NCBI GenBank assembly: GCA_001816655.1
Contig: MHCP01000025.1
Span: 62,001-126,000, forward strand
Length of the DNA: 64,000 nt
Reading direction: 5' to 3'
Source of the DNA: Candidatus Woykebacteria bacterium RBG_13_40_15
Lineage (GTDB): Bacteria > Patescibacteria > Microgenomatia > Woykebacterales > RBG-16-39-9b
Positions 16,051-24,130 of the stretch are shown here, in pieces. The notes under the pieces are model-generated. The model was not told the origin of the DNA. It was given only the letters and a program-made list of their open reading frames with translations, and ran no database searches. Within the stretch, counting starts at the first letter, position 1, and each line of letters opens with the position of its first letter. Made by a program: the position numbers and the translations under genes.

Positions 16051-16371
16051 ATGATTCTAAAAGAAATAATAAGTAAAATTAGGCTCAACCAGTATGACCT
16101 TTCGGAGCATGCACATGTTGAAAGACAAGTAGAACATATAACAGTAAAGGAAATCGAAGAAACAATTTTATTCGGCGAGATTATCGAGAATTACCCGCAA
16201 GATCCTAGAGGCGAAAGTGTTCTAGTTGGTGCAAAACTCAAAAATAGGAGCTTGCATGTTGTCTGTGGTAAAAAAGATGATAGAATATTGATAATAACGG
16301 TTTATGAGCCCAAGACTCCTAAATGGTTGGATTATAAAACAAGGAGTAGAAAGGTAAAAAGTCGGCTATGA
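16051..16371 (+). CDS. DUF4258-family toxin-like protein
   Basis: 106 aa with SEHAHVERQVEHITVKEIEE, then GESVLVGAKLKNRSLHVVCG and IITVYEP, the sequence pattern of DUF4258, a RelE-like family often partnered with a YgiT-type zinc protein. The downstream gene overlaps by 4 nt (ATGA) and encodes exactly such a partner, which supports a toxin-antitoxin pair. Confidence 0.7.
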   Translation: MILKEIISKIRLNQYDLSEHAHVERQVEHITVKEIEETILFGEIIENYPQDPRGESVLVGAKLKNRSLHVVCGKKDDRILIITVYEPKTPKWLDYKTRSRKVKSRL

Positions 16372-16598
16372 AAGAGTGCTACTTTTGTAAAGGAACAACT
16401 GAAGTAAAAAAAATTGATGTGGACTTTCGTTGGGAAGGAAAACTTCTTGTGATAAAAGACGTTCCAGTGGAAGTTTGTACCCAATGTGGCGAAAAATACT
16501 ATTCTGCCGAAATTTCAAAAAAAATTGATGAACTTGCCCAAAGCAGCAGGAAACCGGAGAAAGTCTTAGAGGTGCCTGTTTTGGAATTTAGCCGTTAA
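16368..16598 (+). CDS. YgiT-type zinc-finger antitoxin-like protein
   Basis: 76 aa with two CxxC pairs (CYFC at 4-7, CTQC near 38-41) and VEVCTQCGEKYYSAE, the MqsA/YgiT N-terminal zinc domain. The DNA-binding HTH half of MqsA is missing, as is usual for partners of DUF4258 proteins. Start overlaps the toxin stop. Confidence 0.75.
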   Translation: MKECYFCKGTTEVKKIDVDFRWEGKLLVIKDVPVEVCTQCGEKYYSAEISKKIDELAQSSRKPEKVLEVPVLEFSR

Positions 16599-16603
16599 GT
16601 TTC

Positions 16604-16759
16604 TTATAAGTAAGCCTTTATAGCCTTTCCTATATTTTCGAGCGCTTCTTCCTTAGTTTCTCCTTGAGACATGCAACCCGGTAAATTGACCACATCAGCA
16701 ACAAAGCCACCAACAGCCGGATCTTCAAACAATTCAACTACAAATTCCACTTTAGACAT
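16604..16759 (-). CDS. HicB-like small protein
   Basis: 51 aa on the minus strand from ATG 16759: FVVELFEDPAVGGFVADVVN, LPGCMSQGETKEEALENIGK, AIKAYL. This is the compact HicB/UPF0150 fold (ligand-like strand, then 'LPGC.S.G.T.EEA..N'). HicB proteins neutralise HicA RNases, but no HicA is adjacent, so it may be a solitary member. It converges with the YgiT-type gene, 5 nt apart. Confidence 0.75.
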   Translation of the reverse strand: MSKVEFVVELFEDPAVGGFVADVVNLPGCMSQGETKEEALENIGKAIKAYL

Positions 16760-16857
16760 GTGCTTGGATTATATCACGGAAACTAACTTTTCAAAATATG
16801 TTACTCAATGGCATAAATTTTCCCATTGAGCTATAATTTTCCAAATTATTAAGAATT

Positions 16858-17469
16858 ATGGATAATGTTTCCCAAGCTCAATCAGATGCCGTTAGAAAAA
16901 AGGCGAATAACTGGGAGGGCTATCTCAAAACCCTTTCAAATGAGTTAAATTCAACTCTAGAGTACTACTTTTTGCGAGAAGCTTCGCTTTGGGCAAGCAC
17001 TTTTGCCTACATTGAATGGTTAATTGTGTTCCATTTATATAAAACATTTCCTACAAAAAACGAAATCGCAAATACATTAAAAGAATTTTGGGGCTGGGAT
17101 AAGGAAATTGGAGAAGTTTTTTGGACTGCAGGGAGACATCCAATTGCTCACATAGGCCAAGCTAATTTTTTCCATTCATACCTAAATTTTAGAGATTTGC
17201 CTGCAAATGTTAGTTTTAATTCCTCAACTCGCTGGACAAAGGCGGTTACAGGTGATTGGGGTAAGTACAATCCTTTTGAGGGAGTGACAATTTACCCGCC
17301 TCTTGTTAGTGATAATGAGGTAGTTCAAATTATAACTTTCTTTCATCAAATGATCCTTTCAGAGTTGTTGCCAAAGTTGGCAAATGGTGTTATAAGTCAA
17401 ATTGAAAACGAGTCAAAAAGCGAGAATCTTCAAAAAATTCTCGAACTGAATAAACAAATTCCACATTAG
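16858..17469 (+). CDS. Hypothetical protein
   Basis: 203 aa, mostly helical, aromatic-rich, with no membrane segment long enough to be certain (LWASTFAYIEWLIVFHLY is the most hydrophobic). I recognise no family. It precedes the metallo-hydrolase gene by 9 nt and is probably co-transcribed with it. A TATAAT box lies about 22 nt upstream of the ATG. Confidence 0.55.
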   Translation: MDNVSQAQSDAVRKKANNWEGYLKTLSNELNSTLEYYFLREASLWASTFAYIEWLIVFHLYKTFPTKNEIANTLKEFWGWDKEIGEVFWTAGRHPIAHIGQANFFHSYLNFRDLPANVSFNSSTRWTKAVTGDWGKYNPFEGVTIYPPLVSDNEVVQIITFFHQMILSELLPKLANGVISQIENESKSENLQKILELNKQIPH

Positions 17470-17478
17470 TTTTAGTTT

Positions 17479-18051
17479 ATGAATACAGTAAAAGTTTTGA
17501 TTGAAGGGTACGCTAAACAAGTAGAAAACGGGTGGATTGCCAGTTCCACTGTTACTCTAGTTCAAAGCAATAATTTAAACATTATTGTCGATCCTGGTTG
17601 CAACCGCCAAAGATTGATAGATGAGCTAGCCAAAGAAGGTTTAAAGCCAACTGACATAGATTTTGTCCTCCTCACCCACTTCCACACCGACCACACCCTT
17701 TTGACCGGTATGTTTGAAAACGCAAAAGTTTTAAATGAGGAAGAAATTTACGACGGCGATAAACAAATTGATCACAACGGAAAAATTCCCGGCACAGATC
17801 TAAAAATAATTCCAACACCCGGCCACAGCGAAGACGGCGTTTCTCTGATAGTTCCTACAGACGAGGGCACCTACGCCGTAATTGGCGATGTATTTTGGTG
17901 GAAAGACAACGAAAAGCAAGTTCTCGATATAAACAGGCCCGATCCTTATATTGACGATATGACCGAAATAATTCAAAGCCGAAAGAAAGTAATTAAACTC
18001 GCTGACTTCATAATCCCCGGCCACGGAAAAATAATGAAGGTAAGGAAATGA
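17479..18051 (+). CDS. MBLAC1-like metallo-beta-lactamase-fold hydrolase
   Basis: 190 aa with NIIVDPGCNR, LTHFHTDHTLL (metal motif HxHxDH near residue 73), IPTPGHSEDGVSL, VIGDVFW and IIPGHGKI. These are all five metallo-beta-lactamase-fold motifs, in the short form typical of MBLAC1-type hydrolases. Substrate unknown. Confidence 0.75.
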   Translation: MNTVKVLIEGYAKQVENGWIASSTVTLVQSNNLNIIVDPGCNRQRLIDELAKEGLKPTDIDFVLLTHFHTDHTLLTGMFENAKVLNEEEIYDGDKQIDHNGKIPGTDLKIIPTPGHSEDGVSLIVPTDEGTYAVIGDVFWWKDNEKQVLDINRPDPYIDDMTEIIQSRKKVIKLADFIIPGHGKIMKVRK

Positions 18052-18080
18052 ATGGGGCCCCCAAACAAGAGAGCCCCGTT
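18052..18080 (-). terminator. Hairpin after the 18103-18405 cassette
   Basis: GGGGC (18054-18058) and GCCCC (18072-18076) with flanking pairs; on the minus strand it ends in CCCATTCATT, the same tail as the terminator after the dapL-like gene. Confidence 0.55.
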
Positions 18081-18102
18081 GATGAGCATAGGTTGTTTCA
18101 GC

Positions 18103-18405
18103 CTACTGGACGATGATCTTCGCCTCCTCGCGACTTAACGCCATGGCCAGTGACCCCTCACCGATCAAAAGGCTACTAAACCAGTTAGCTGCGTACGGTT
18201 TGTTCGCAGCTAGCAGAGCTCGTGAAGCTTCCCTTGCTGAAACCGCGTAGCCATATCGCAGCTCTAAACCCCTTCCCACGAATGCGTGACTGTACATCAT
18301 GATGGAGTCAGGTAGATTCGTGGCGTTGAACCTGACTCCAATTAGTGCCTTTTCGACCCATTCTGGGGCCTGACCGGCAAGCACTTTCACAACTTCTACT
18401 AGCAC
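18103..18405 (-). CDS. Orphan cassette gene
   Basis: 100 aa starting at GTG 18405, chosen because AGGGGAGG lies 7 nt upstream; the frame extends to 18483 without a ribosome site. Sequence features are VLVEVVKVLAGQAPEWVEKA and SAREASRALLAANKPYA, alpha-helical, no homologue recognised. GC content is clearly above that of its neighbours. A promoter TTGAAA-18-TATACT lies upstream (about 18470-18505, minus strand), and a terminator follows. Confidence 0.6.
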   Translation of the reverse strand: MLVEVVKVLAGQAPEWVEKALIGVRFNATNLPDSIMMYSHAFVGRGLELRYGYAVSAREASRALLAANKPYAANWFSSLLIGEGSLAMALSREEAKIIVQ

Positions 18406-18558
18406 GAGGACACCTCCCCTTTCTAGGAAAAGCGTTGATGGACATCCATACGAACCGATTGGTTGAAGTATATCAAGAAGCAATTACTGGTTTCAACTAT
18501 GAGTTTAATTGTAATAGGTTACTTTAATCTTCAGTAAATTTGTGATACCTTTCCAATA

Positions 18559-18903
18559 ATGGGCAACAAAGTTCTTTTAAAAGGAACTGGGGCTAGTCCT
18601 GGAATAGTTCGCGGTATTGTAAGACTTGTAAAATTTCAAGAAGAGGTTGAAATGCTGAGCCAAGGAGAGATTTTGGTAACCTCTTTTATAAATCCTGATT
18701 TTGTCTCCTCAATTAAAAGAAATCCAAAAATTTCAGGGATAATAACAGACAAGGGCGGTGCTACTTGTCACGCAGCTATAATAGCAAGGGAGTTTAAAAT
18801 ATCTTATATTGCTGGCGCTGCCGGTGCAACGAAAAGATTAAAAAACAACCTGGAAGTAATTATAGATGGAGGAAAAGGGATTATTTATGAGGCTCCTCAA
18901 TAA
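18559..18903 (+). CDS. Stand-alone PEP-utilising phosphohistidine (swivelling) domain
   Basis: 114 aa containing the swivelling domain of PEP synthase/PPDK: GTGASPGIVRG at the start and TDKGGATCHAAIIARE with the phospho-acceptor His71. In the full enzymes this domain carries phosphate between the ATP-grasp and PEP sites. Here it is a separate protein. The next gene overlaps its end and encodes a domain that may play the ATP-binding part. Confidence 0.75.
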   Translation: MGNKVLLKGTGASPGIVRGIVRLVKFQEEVEMLSQGEILVTSFINPDFVSSIKRNPKISGIITDKGGATCHAAIIAREFKISYIAGAAGATKRLKNNLEVIIDGGKGIIYEAPQ

Positions 18904-19483
18904 GTTTAAAAAGGTTAAAGGCATAAAAGACTTAGGGAAATATAACTTGCCGACACCAGAAACAATTTTTATTTTTGATTTTGAAAAGCAAGAGAAAGAA
19001 ATAGACGATTTTATAAAAAATAGAAGATACCTGATGATAAGATCGGATAAAGAAAACGATATTGATTTTTGCCCTCATAATCTAGTTTGTCCAAAAGCAG
19101 AAGCTAAAGATTTTATCAAGGGGCTAGTATCAAAAAAATATGTGGTTATTCTTCAGGAATGTATTCCCTGGCAGGAAGATAAAATCTCTGGAAATATTTT
19201 GACCCTTAAAAATGAAATGCTAATAGAATTAATGAAAGGAGGCCCATTAACTTTGCTAAACAGAGAAGGTAATGTAGATGAAAGTATAAAAATTAAAAGA
19301 AAGAATTTAGGGAAAAGAGAGTATTCTGGAAGAAGAATTATAAAGAAGAAAGATTTAGATACTATTCTAAGAATGGTTAAAGGGATGCAGCCTTATAAGA
19401 TCGTAGAATTTAGTATTGGACCAAATTGGCTCTACTTTTGGCAAATAAGAGACGATAAAACAGCTAAAGAACTCGAGGGTTAA
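18887..19483 (+). CDS. Partner of the phosphohistidine-domain protein
   Basis: 198 aa from ATG 18887 (AAAGGG 7 nt upstream); an upstream ATG at 18866 has a weaker site. It overlaps the previous gene by 17 nt. The frame includes TPETIFIFDF, RYLMIRSDKEND and VVILQECIPWQEDKISGN, reminiscent of the ATP-grasp-type N-domain of PEP synthase ('..RSS...D....', 'Q.M......SG'), but key residues are not secure. I infer a split PEP-synthase-like pair of unknown substrate. Confidence 0.45.
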   Translation: MRLLNKFKKVKGIKDLGKYNLPTPETIFIFDFEKQEKEIDDFIKNRRYLMIRSDKENDIDFCPHNLVCPKAEAKDFIKGLVSKKYVVILQECIPWQEDKISGNILTLKNEMLIELMKGGPLTLLNREGNVDESIKIKRKNLGKREYSGRRIIKKKDLDTILRMVKGMQPYKIVEFSIGPNWLYFWQIRDDKTAKELEG

Positions 19484-19552
19484 CAGCTCTTCTTTTCATT
19501 AAAGATTCCAAATCGCCTTCTAACCTGTGGGAAATTTCCTCCCCGATACTAA

Positions 19553-19921
19553 TTAGAAATGCGGGATAAAAAGAATTGCGCCGATTATGACAGCGAAAAC
19601 AGAAGTTAAAAGCACAGCGGCCGCTGCTACATCTTTAGCGAGTTTCGCATCTGGTAAAAGTTGCTCCTTTACGGCGATATCAACTACTACTTCAACCACA
19701 GTATTTATAAGTTCCGAAGCTAAAACAAGTCCAACCGTTAAAATTAAAATCAACCACTCAATCCTGGAGAAGTTTAGAAAACAAGCGGCAATCAGAGCAA
19801 TTATTCCAACAACAATCTGAATTTGGAAGTTCCGTTGATTTAGTAATGCATGAGCGAGACCACCAGATGCTAAGCGAAAACTCTCTATACGATTTTTATT
19901 GCCATATGTTCCGATAGCCAT
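19553..19921 (-). CDS. dgkA: Diacylglycerol / undecaprenol kinase
   Basis: 122 aa from ATG 19921; a GTG four codons upstream abuts tRNA-Phe and is less likely. Three membrane helices carry the DgkA signature: ASELINTVVEVVVD on helix 2 and AKDVAAAAVLL on helix 3. Gram-positive-type members phosphorylate undecaprenol, recycling the wall-lipid carrier, which would suit the PAP2 phosphatase at 23508. tRNA-Phe lies directly upstream. Confidence 0.9.
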   Translation of the reverse strand: MAIGTYGNKNRIESFRLASGGLAHALLNQRNFQIQIVVGIIALIAACFLNFSRIEWLILILTVGLVLASELINTVVEVVVDIAVKEQLLPDAKLAKDVAAAAVLLTSVFAVIIGAILFIPHF

Positions 19922-19934
19922 ACATGTGTTCACG

Positions 19935-20009
19935 TGGTGCCGAGGGGCGGAATTGAACCGCCGACGCCGGCTTTTTCAGAGCCGCGCTCTACCACTGAGC
20001 TACCTCGGC
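19935..20009 (-). tRNA. tRNA-Phe(GAA)
   Basis: Minus strand; acceptor GCCGAGG/CCTCGGC, anticodon stem CGGCT/AGCCG with loop CTGAAAA, T-loop TTCAATT, encoded CCA. Confidence 0.94.
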
Positions 20010-20044
20010 ACGTAGCAATACATTATATAAGAATACAAACTATT

Positions 20045-20087
20045 CGTCCAACCAATCTGTTGGACGGTACCCCGATTGAATCGGGGT
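20045..20087. repeat. Two adjacent small palindromes
   Basis: GTCCAAC/GTTGGAC form one hairpin (20046-20065) and ACCCCGAT-TGA-ATCGGGGT another (20069-20087). The second belongs to the palindrome family also seen at 10712 and 41727. Confidence 0.65.
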
Positions 20088-20115
20088 GGCTTCCTCGGCC
20101 TGCCCGCCATATTTT

Positions 20116-20193
20116 TGGTGGAACCGGGAGGATTCGAACCTCCGGCCTTCTCGGTGTAAACGAGACGCTCTGGACCAACTGAGCTACGGTTCC
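20116..20193 (-). tRNA. tRNA-Val(TAC)
   Basis: Minus strand; acceptor GGAACCG/CGGTTCC, anticodon stem TCTCG/CGAGA with loop TTTACAC, T-loop TTCGAAT, encoded CCA. Confidence 0.93.
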
Positions 20194-20198
20194 GCTTT

Positions 20199-20247
20199 GG
20201 CAGGCGGGTGTAAACGAGGCGCTCTAGCCAACTGAGCTAACCGTCCC
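20199..20247 (-). repeat. 5' half of a tRNA, cut at the anticodon loop
   Basis: Reading from 20247 on the minus strand, GGGACGGTTAGCTCAGTTGG continues through the D-arm and the anticodon-stem 5' strand to loop TTTACAC. The sequence then passes into CCCGCCTGCC (20208-20199) instead of the second stem strand. It looks like a truncated valine-type tRNA gene joined to a GC-rich palindrome fragment. Confidence 0.65.
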
Positions 20248-20249
20248 TA

Positions 20250-20336
20250 TGGTGCGGACGAGAGGACTTGAACCTCCACAGGATTGCTCCCACAGCCTCC
20301 TCAAGGCTGCGCGTCTACCAATTCCGCCACGTCCGC
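20250..20336 (-). tRNA. tRNA-Leu(GAG)
   Basis: Minus strand; acceptor GCGGACG/CGTCCGC, anticodon loop TTGAGGA, long variable arm, encoded CCA. Confidence 0.93.
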
Positions 20337-20344
20337 AAGTATCC

Positions 20345-20432
20345 TGGTGCCGGGAGGGGGACTCGAACCCCCACGAACTCATCGCTCCCAGGATTTTAAG
20401 TCCTGTGCGTCTACCAATTCCGCCATCCCGGC
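20345..20432 (-). tRNA. tRNA-Leu(TAA)
   Basis: Minus strand; acceptor GCCGGGA/TCCCGGC, anticodon stem CAGGA/TCCTG with loop CTTAAAA, long variable arm, encoded CCA. Confidence 0.93.
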
Positions 20433-20482
20433 AAGACTTAGTAATTCTAACAAATTTACCCTTAATTTCCAAGTTCTAACAC

Positions 20483-20511
20483 TTGTTTTACAAAGGCCAA
20501 TTAGATATGAT
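20483..20511 (+). promoter_or_regulatory. yidC promoter
   Basis: TTGTTT (20483-20488) and TATGAT (20506-20511) are 17 nt apart. The start site should fall 2-3 nt before the ATG at 20521, leaving no room for a ribosome site. Confidence 0.6.
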
Positions 20512-20520
20512 TAGCTACGA

Positions 20521-21216
20521 ATGTTTTCTACACTAATTGCTACCTGGATGACGGTTGTGTATAAACCGTTATATAATTTGGTCGTATTTACGTACAATCT
20601 TACCCCCGGTCCTAGTTTTGGATTGACAGTTCTTGGATTGGCTTTGCTTATCCGTTTTCTCCTTCTTTATTTTACCCTGCAAGGTTATAAACATGACAAA
20701 ATGTTAGCAGAAGTAAAACCGCAGATCGCGAAAATAGAACATGATGATAGGCTCTCCCCAAAGGACAAGCTTCAGAAAATAGGTAATATAACAAAGCCTC
20801 TTGGAATAAGCCCATTTGCTAGTTCAGTTCCTCTTTTTTCCCAACTTCTCTTCCTGGGAGTGCTTTATCAAATAATTCAGGTTGGTCTGACACCATCTGG
20901 ATTCTCTAACTTATATTCCTTTATAGGACACCCAAGTTCTTTCAACACTGATTTTTTGGGGTTCAATATGGCACGGCCGAGCTTAATTCTTGCGATGGTG
21001 GCTGTTTTCCTACTATTTCTTGAAAGACTTTGGGAGTATACGGAAAAGAAGGACGTATTACGAACTAGTTTTTCTCAAATTTGGGACCCATTGATTTGGC
21101 CGGCTGGTAGTCTTATACTTTTATTAGTGTTACCTAGTGCAAAGGCAATTTTTTTAATAACTTCTGTTGCCTTTTCACTAACAATAAAGTCTATCGTTCA
21201 TCTTACTAGGCGATAA
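20521..21216 (+). CDS. yidC: YidC/Oxa1 membrane protein insertase
   Basis: 231 aa with the five-helix YidC core: the first helix ending at LIRFLLLYFTLQGYKHDKML, a charged coiled cytoplasmic loop (EVKPQIAKIEHDDRL, LGISPFASSVPLFSQ) and the C-terminal helices. The arginine in LLIRF corresponds to the groove arginine. It inserts membrane proteins alone or with Sec. It lies 10 nt before the SPFH gene. Normally found next to rnpA/rpmH, which are not here. Confidence 0.9.
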   Translation: MFSTLIATWMTVVYKPLYNLVVFTYNLTPGPSFGLTVLGLALLIRFLLLYFTLQGYKHDKMLAEVKPQIAKIEHDDRLSPKDKLQKIGNITKPLGISPFASSVPLFSQLLFLGVLYQIIQVGLTPSGFSNLYSFIGHPSSFNTDFLGFNMARPSLILAMVAVFLLFLERLWEYTEKKDVLRTSFSQIWDPLIWPAGSLILLLVLPSAKAIFLITSVAFSLTIKSIVHLTRR

Positions 21217-21225
21217 GGAGAAAAA

Positions 21226-21789
21226 ATGGCATCATTTGATCAATTAGTAATTTCCTTTTTGGTTGACGAGATTGCTGGTGGTTTTTTTGCTGACGTTCCA
21301 CCAGGACATGTCGCGACAGTTTATGATCGTGGGAGAGGGGTTTTGAAACACACCTGGGGGCCTGGATTGCACTTCAAAATCCCCTTTTGGCAAAGAGCAA
21401 AAATATTCAATGCTCAAACGCTTGAATACACGATTCGCGATAATTTTAACGCTGATGAAAACAAAGAGTCTCTTGGAGACAGCATGATAAACGCTGTTAC
21501 ATCCGACAATGTGAATGTTCAAATCAAGGGTACTATACTTTTTAGAATTAATAAAGAAAATGTGGTATCTCTCTGGGAAAATATCGGCGAAAATTTTGTT
21601 TCAAAAATAGTCCGTCCAGTATCCAGGAGTAGAATACGAGGTGTTATTTCTCAAGTAACGTTTGCCCAGATTAATACTCACAGGCATGAGATCGAATCAA
21701 AAATAAAAGAAATGCTTGAATCTGAGTTCGCACCAAAAGGTATCATTGTCGAAAACGTTCTACTTTCCGATGTTGTCCAACCGGGGTAA
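21226..21789 (+). CDS. Short SPFH/band-7 domain protein
   Basis: 187 aa with an SPFH domain: VPPGHVATVYDRGRGV, GPGLHFKIPFWQ, VTSDNVNVQIKGTILFRI, RSRIRGVISQ and GIIVENVLLSDV. It stops right after the domain, without the coiled-coil tail of prohibitin/HflK types, and has no strong membrane helix. Probably a peripheral scaffold for membrane domains. Preceded by GGAG and likely co-transcribed with yidC. Confidence 0.75.
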   Translation: MASFDQLVISFLVDEIAGGFFADVPPGHVATVYDRGRGVLKHTWGPGLHFKIPFWQRAKIFNAQTLEYTIRDNFNADENKESLGDSMINAVTSDNVNVQIKGTILFRINKENVVSLWENIGENFVSKIVRPVSRSRIRGVISQVTFAQINTHRHEIESKIKEMLESEFAPKGIIVENVLLSDVVQPG

Positions 21790-21898
21790 CTCTTTTCGAG
21801 GGCATTTAATTAATCCTACCTTGACTTTTTCCCTAGAAAGAAATAAATTTTCTGATTAGATTGCCAGCTACACCAGCCAGACTAGAAAGGAGGGAGCC

Positions 21899-22627
21899 TT
21901 GCCTGAAACTAAGCATGCGAAAGAATTAACAGCTCTGGAGCATCGTAGCCTTTTGCTTGCTCTAAGAGAACCCTCTTCCACGTTCAGACAGATCGTGGAG
22001 GAAATCGAAGGAGAGCGTTGGTGTCGTAACGCAGCGAAAGAAGATCTGCTATTGTGGATCAAAGAAGCTCTTCAAGGTGCAGTAGATAAGATCGGTCGTA
22101 GATGGGCTAACACACACCCACGTAGCTTCCCTGGAGAGCTTAAGCAAAGATATTTCGACCTAAACGCATTCCGTGATGCAATGGCTCATATAATCGCTTG
22201 TTGGGAGGAAGAGCTCTCTGATAGAAGGTTGGAAGAGGAGCAGATTACTCATCAAGAGGCGAATCTTCCAGGTGGGTTTGAGCCCCCTCGGTTCGAAGCA
22301 GAACCAGTCCCTGTCGAAGAAGAAGAAGAAGAAGAAGAAAGGATGGTGGTAGAAAGCACTTCGGGTGAGATCACCCATCCCGTAGCATCTGGTCAGACGC
22401 AACAAATTACCCCACCTCGGGTCTGCCCAAGATGCAGGGGTACTATGATCGCCGAGCGTGATTGGTACGGCTCTTACAGAAGCTGCCTCAATTGTGGCAA
22501 TGTTCAAGAGCTAGATTCTGCCAACATTGCTCGTGCGGAAGAAATACTCACTCCAAGTGGAGGTGGAGACAACGAAAGGAAGAGAACGAAAGGCCCAAGC
22601 ACAAGGCACGGGACCTTAAGGCTTTAG
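21899..22627 (+). CDS. Orphan cassette gene with C-terminal zinc ribbon
   Basis: 242 aa starting at TTG 21899, supported by GAAAGGAGGG 4 nt upstream. The N-terminal 110 residues are helical. An acidic run (eight consecutive Glu near residue 140) links to CPRCRGTMIAE...SCLNCGN, a zinc ribbon. No family recognised. Promoter TTGACT-17-TAAATT lies upstream near 21822-21850 and a hairpin follows directly. GC content is higher than in the surrounding genes. Confidence 0.6.
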   Translation: MPETKHAKELTALEHRSLLLALREPSSTFRQIVEEIEGERWCRNAAKEDLLLWIKEALQGAVDKIGRRWANTHPRSFPGELKQRYFDLNAFRDAMAHIIACWEEELSDRRLEEEQITHQEANLPGGFEPPRFEAEPVPVEEEEEEEERMVVESTSGEITHPVASGQTQQITPPRVCPRCRGTMIAERDWYGSYRSCLNCGNVQELDSANIARAEEILTPSGGGDNERKRTKGPSTRHGTLRL

Positions 22628-22659
22628 AAGGGTCAGCTGCAAACGTGGTTGGCCCTTCT
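22626..22659 (+). terminator. Terminator of the 21899 cassette
   Basis: AGAAGGG pairs with CCCTTCT, followed by GTCACATTTAATT. Confidence 0.55.
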
Positions 22660-22690
22660 GTCACATTTAATTGGTCGTTAATTTTTAGAT

Positions 22691-23380
22691 TTAGAATTTA
22701 AATTTGGCTACAAAATCGAAACTGCAAGTGCAAGGCGCATTTTTACAAACATGGCAATCATTAGAAAAAAGAGTTGAGAGTTCTTTTGAAACATCCACCT
22801 CAATTGAATTAAATACCCCCATCAGACAGGAGTAAAGATCAGCTGCTTCTTTTGAAATTTTATCAAAATCCTCTTCTTTGTGCTGACCACGAAAAGTCAA
22901 GACGCTTTCAGAAAACTCGCCCAATTCTTCTGCCAGGTGAATACCCCCATGTTCCAAGCTCCTCTCCTCAGGAGGATAAATTCTCCTAAACATTTTTTGA
23001 AAGTCACTTAAAGTTGCTGGTTTCAAGGCCTTAACATTATTAGGAATGGATTTGCGTTTTTTAACCTTTTTCTCCTTACAGGAACATGGGCAAGTACTAC
23101 AATAAGAGCAAAGATAAGGAAACCTACTCCAAATTTCATCCTCAATTTGTATATGAAGATGGTTCATTATAGACATGAGCCAACTAAGTGAGAGTAAAAG
23201 ATTAATTTTTGTTTTTTCCCGGTCTTTTTTTCGAATACCTTTCAGTCCCCTCATTGCAAATCTTTGTGTATTAGTCAGCAAGTTACCGACACTATAATTT
23301 CGCATATTGTGTAGACCATAGACTTGTTGAACGAAATCTTGGTATTCAGAAATTGTGCTATTAGGCTTAACCGATGGCAT
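22691..23380 (-). CDS. Tandem MazG-like protein with cysteine-rich motifs
   Basis: 229 aa made of two similar halves. The second half has a MazG-type metal site: AEELGEFSESV and later KEAADLYSCLMG (ExxE...ExxD). The first half keeps the length and the ISEYQDFVQQVY opening but has lost these acidic residues. Each half ends in a Cys cluster (CSYCSTCPCSC and CHVCKNAPCTC). MazG-fold enzymes hydrolyse (d)NTPs to monophosphates. The inactive half and Cys clusters may form a regulatory or zinc-binding lobe. Confidence 0.6.
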   Translation of the reverse strand: MPSVKPNSTISEYQDFVQQVYGLHNMRNYSVGNLLTNTQRFAMRGLKGIRKKDREKTKINLLLSLSWLMSIMNHLHIQIEDEIWSRFPYLCSYCSTCPCSCKEKKVKKRKSIPNNVKALKPATLSDFQKMFRRIYPPEERSLEHGGIHLAEELGEFSESVLTFRGQHKEEDFDKISKEAADLYSCLMGVFNSIEVDVSKELSTLFSNDCHVCKNAPCTCSFDFVAKFKF

Positions 23381-23507
23381 AAGTGCCTCTATTGTAGTTT
23401 TAAATAGACCAAAAAGTCAATTATAGGTTAGTTTAGAGATGGCAAAATCAATTCTATGGTGAGCATGTCGAATCCATGTATAATTAAATAGGTGATTGGG
23501 GGCTAAA

Positions 23508-24128
23508 TTGAAAAACTTACACAGGTATTATTCGATCTTCTCTTACAAGTTTACGCAGTTAATTATCGCTTGTACCGCCGTTTTTGTTCTATCGTTGGTA
23601 GTAAAACTATTTCCGATTTCACAACTAGAGATAGCCTTATTCCGTTTGATTAATCACCTACCAGGCGTGCTTTATTTACCTTTAGTTATAATAATGCAGG
23701 CTGGTGCTTATTTTTCGATACTTATCTTTGCAACTATTGCTTTTGTTTTTAAGAAAAGGTTTCTTGCAGCAGAGTTACTTTTTGGTGGGACGTTAGCTTG
23801 GATTCTAGCTTGGGCTATAAAGTTAGCTGTTGTTAGACCTAGGCCTTTTGAAGTTTTAAGCCAAGTTTCATTGCGTGAATCAAATGTATATGGTTTTGGA
23901 TTTCCTTCCGCGCACGCAGCAGTTGCCGCCGCTCTTGTAGCTGTCGCAAGCTTTCACTTCAAGAGTTGTTATTCATGGCTACTTTGGGTAGCAGTATTGA
24001 TTGTTGCTTTTGCAAGAATTTATATGGGAGTTCATCTTCCGCTTGATGTAGCGGGAGGAGTTGCCTTGGGTTGGTTTGCGGGCCTTTTTACCCAATTAAT
24101 TTTCAAATCTACCAGAAAAAGCGATTGA
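23508..24128 (+). CDS. PAP2-family membrane phosphatase
   Basis: About 206 aa from TTG 23508 (GGGGG 6 nt upstream); another TTG at 23496 is possible. Six helices carry the PAP2 signature KLAVVRPRPF, GFPSAHAA and RIYMGVHLPLDV. Such enzymes remove phosphate from undecaprenyl or phosphatidylglycerol pyrophosphates in the membrane. A TATAAT box at 23479-23484 precedes it. Likely works in the wall-lipid cycle with DgkA. Confidence 0.87.
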   Translation: MKNLHRYYSIFSYKFTQLIIACTAVFVLSLVVKLFPISQLEIALFRLINHLPGVLYLPLVIIMQAGAYFSILIFATIAFVFKKRFLAAELLFGGTLAWILAWAIKLAVVRPRPFEVLSQVSLRESNVYGFGFPSAHAAVAAALVAVASFHFKSCYSWLLWVAVLIVAFARIYMGVHLPLDVAGGVALGWFAGLFTQLIFKSTRKSD

Positions 24129-24130
24129 AT

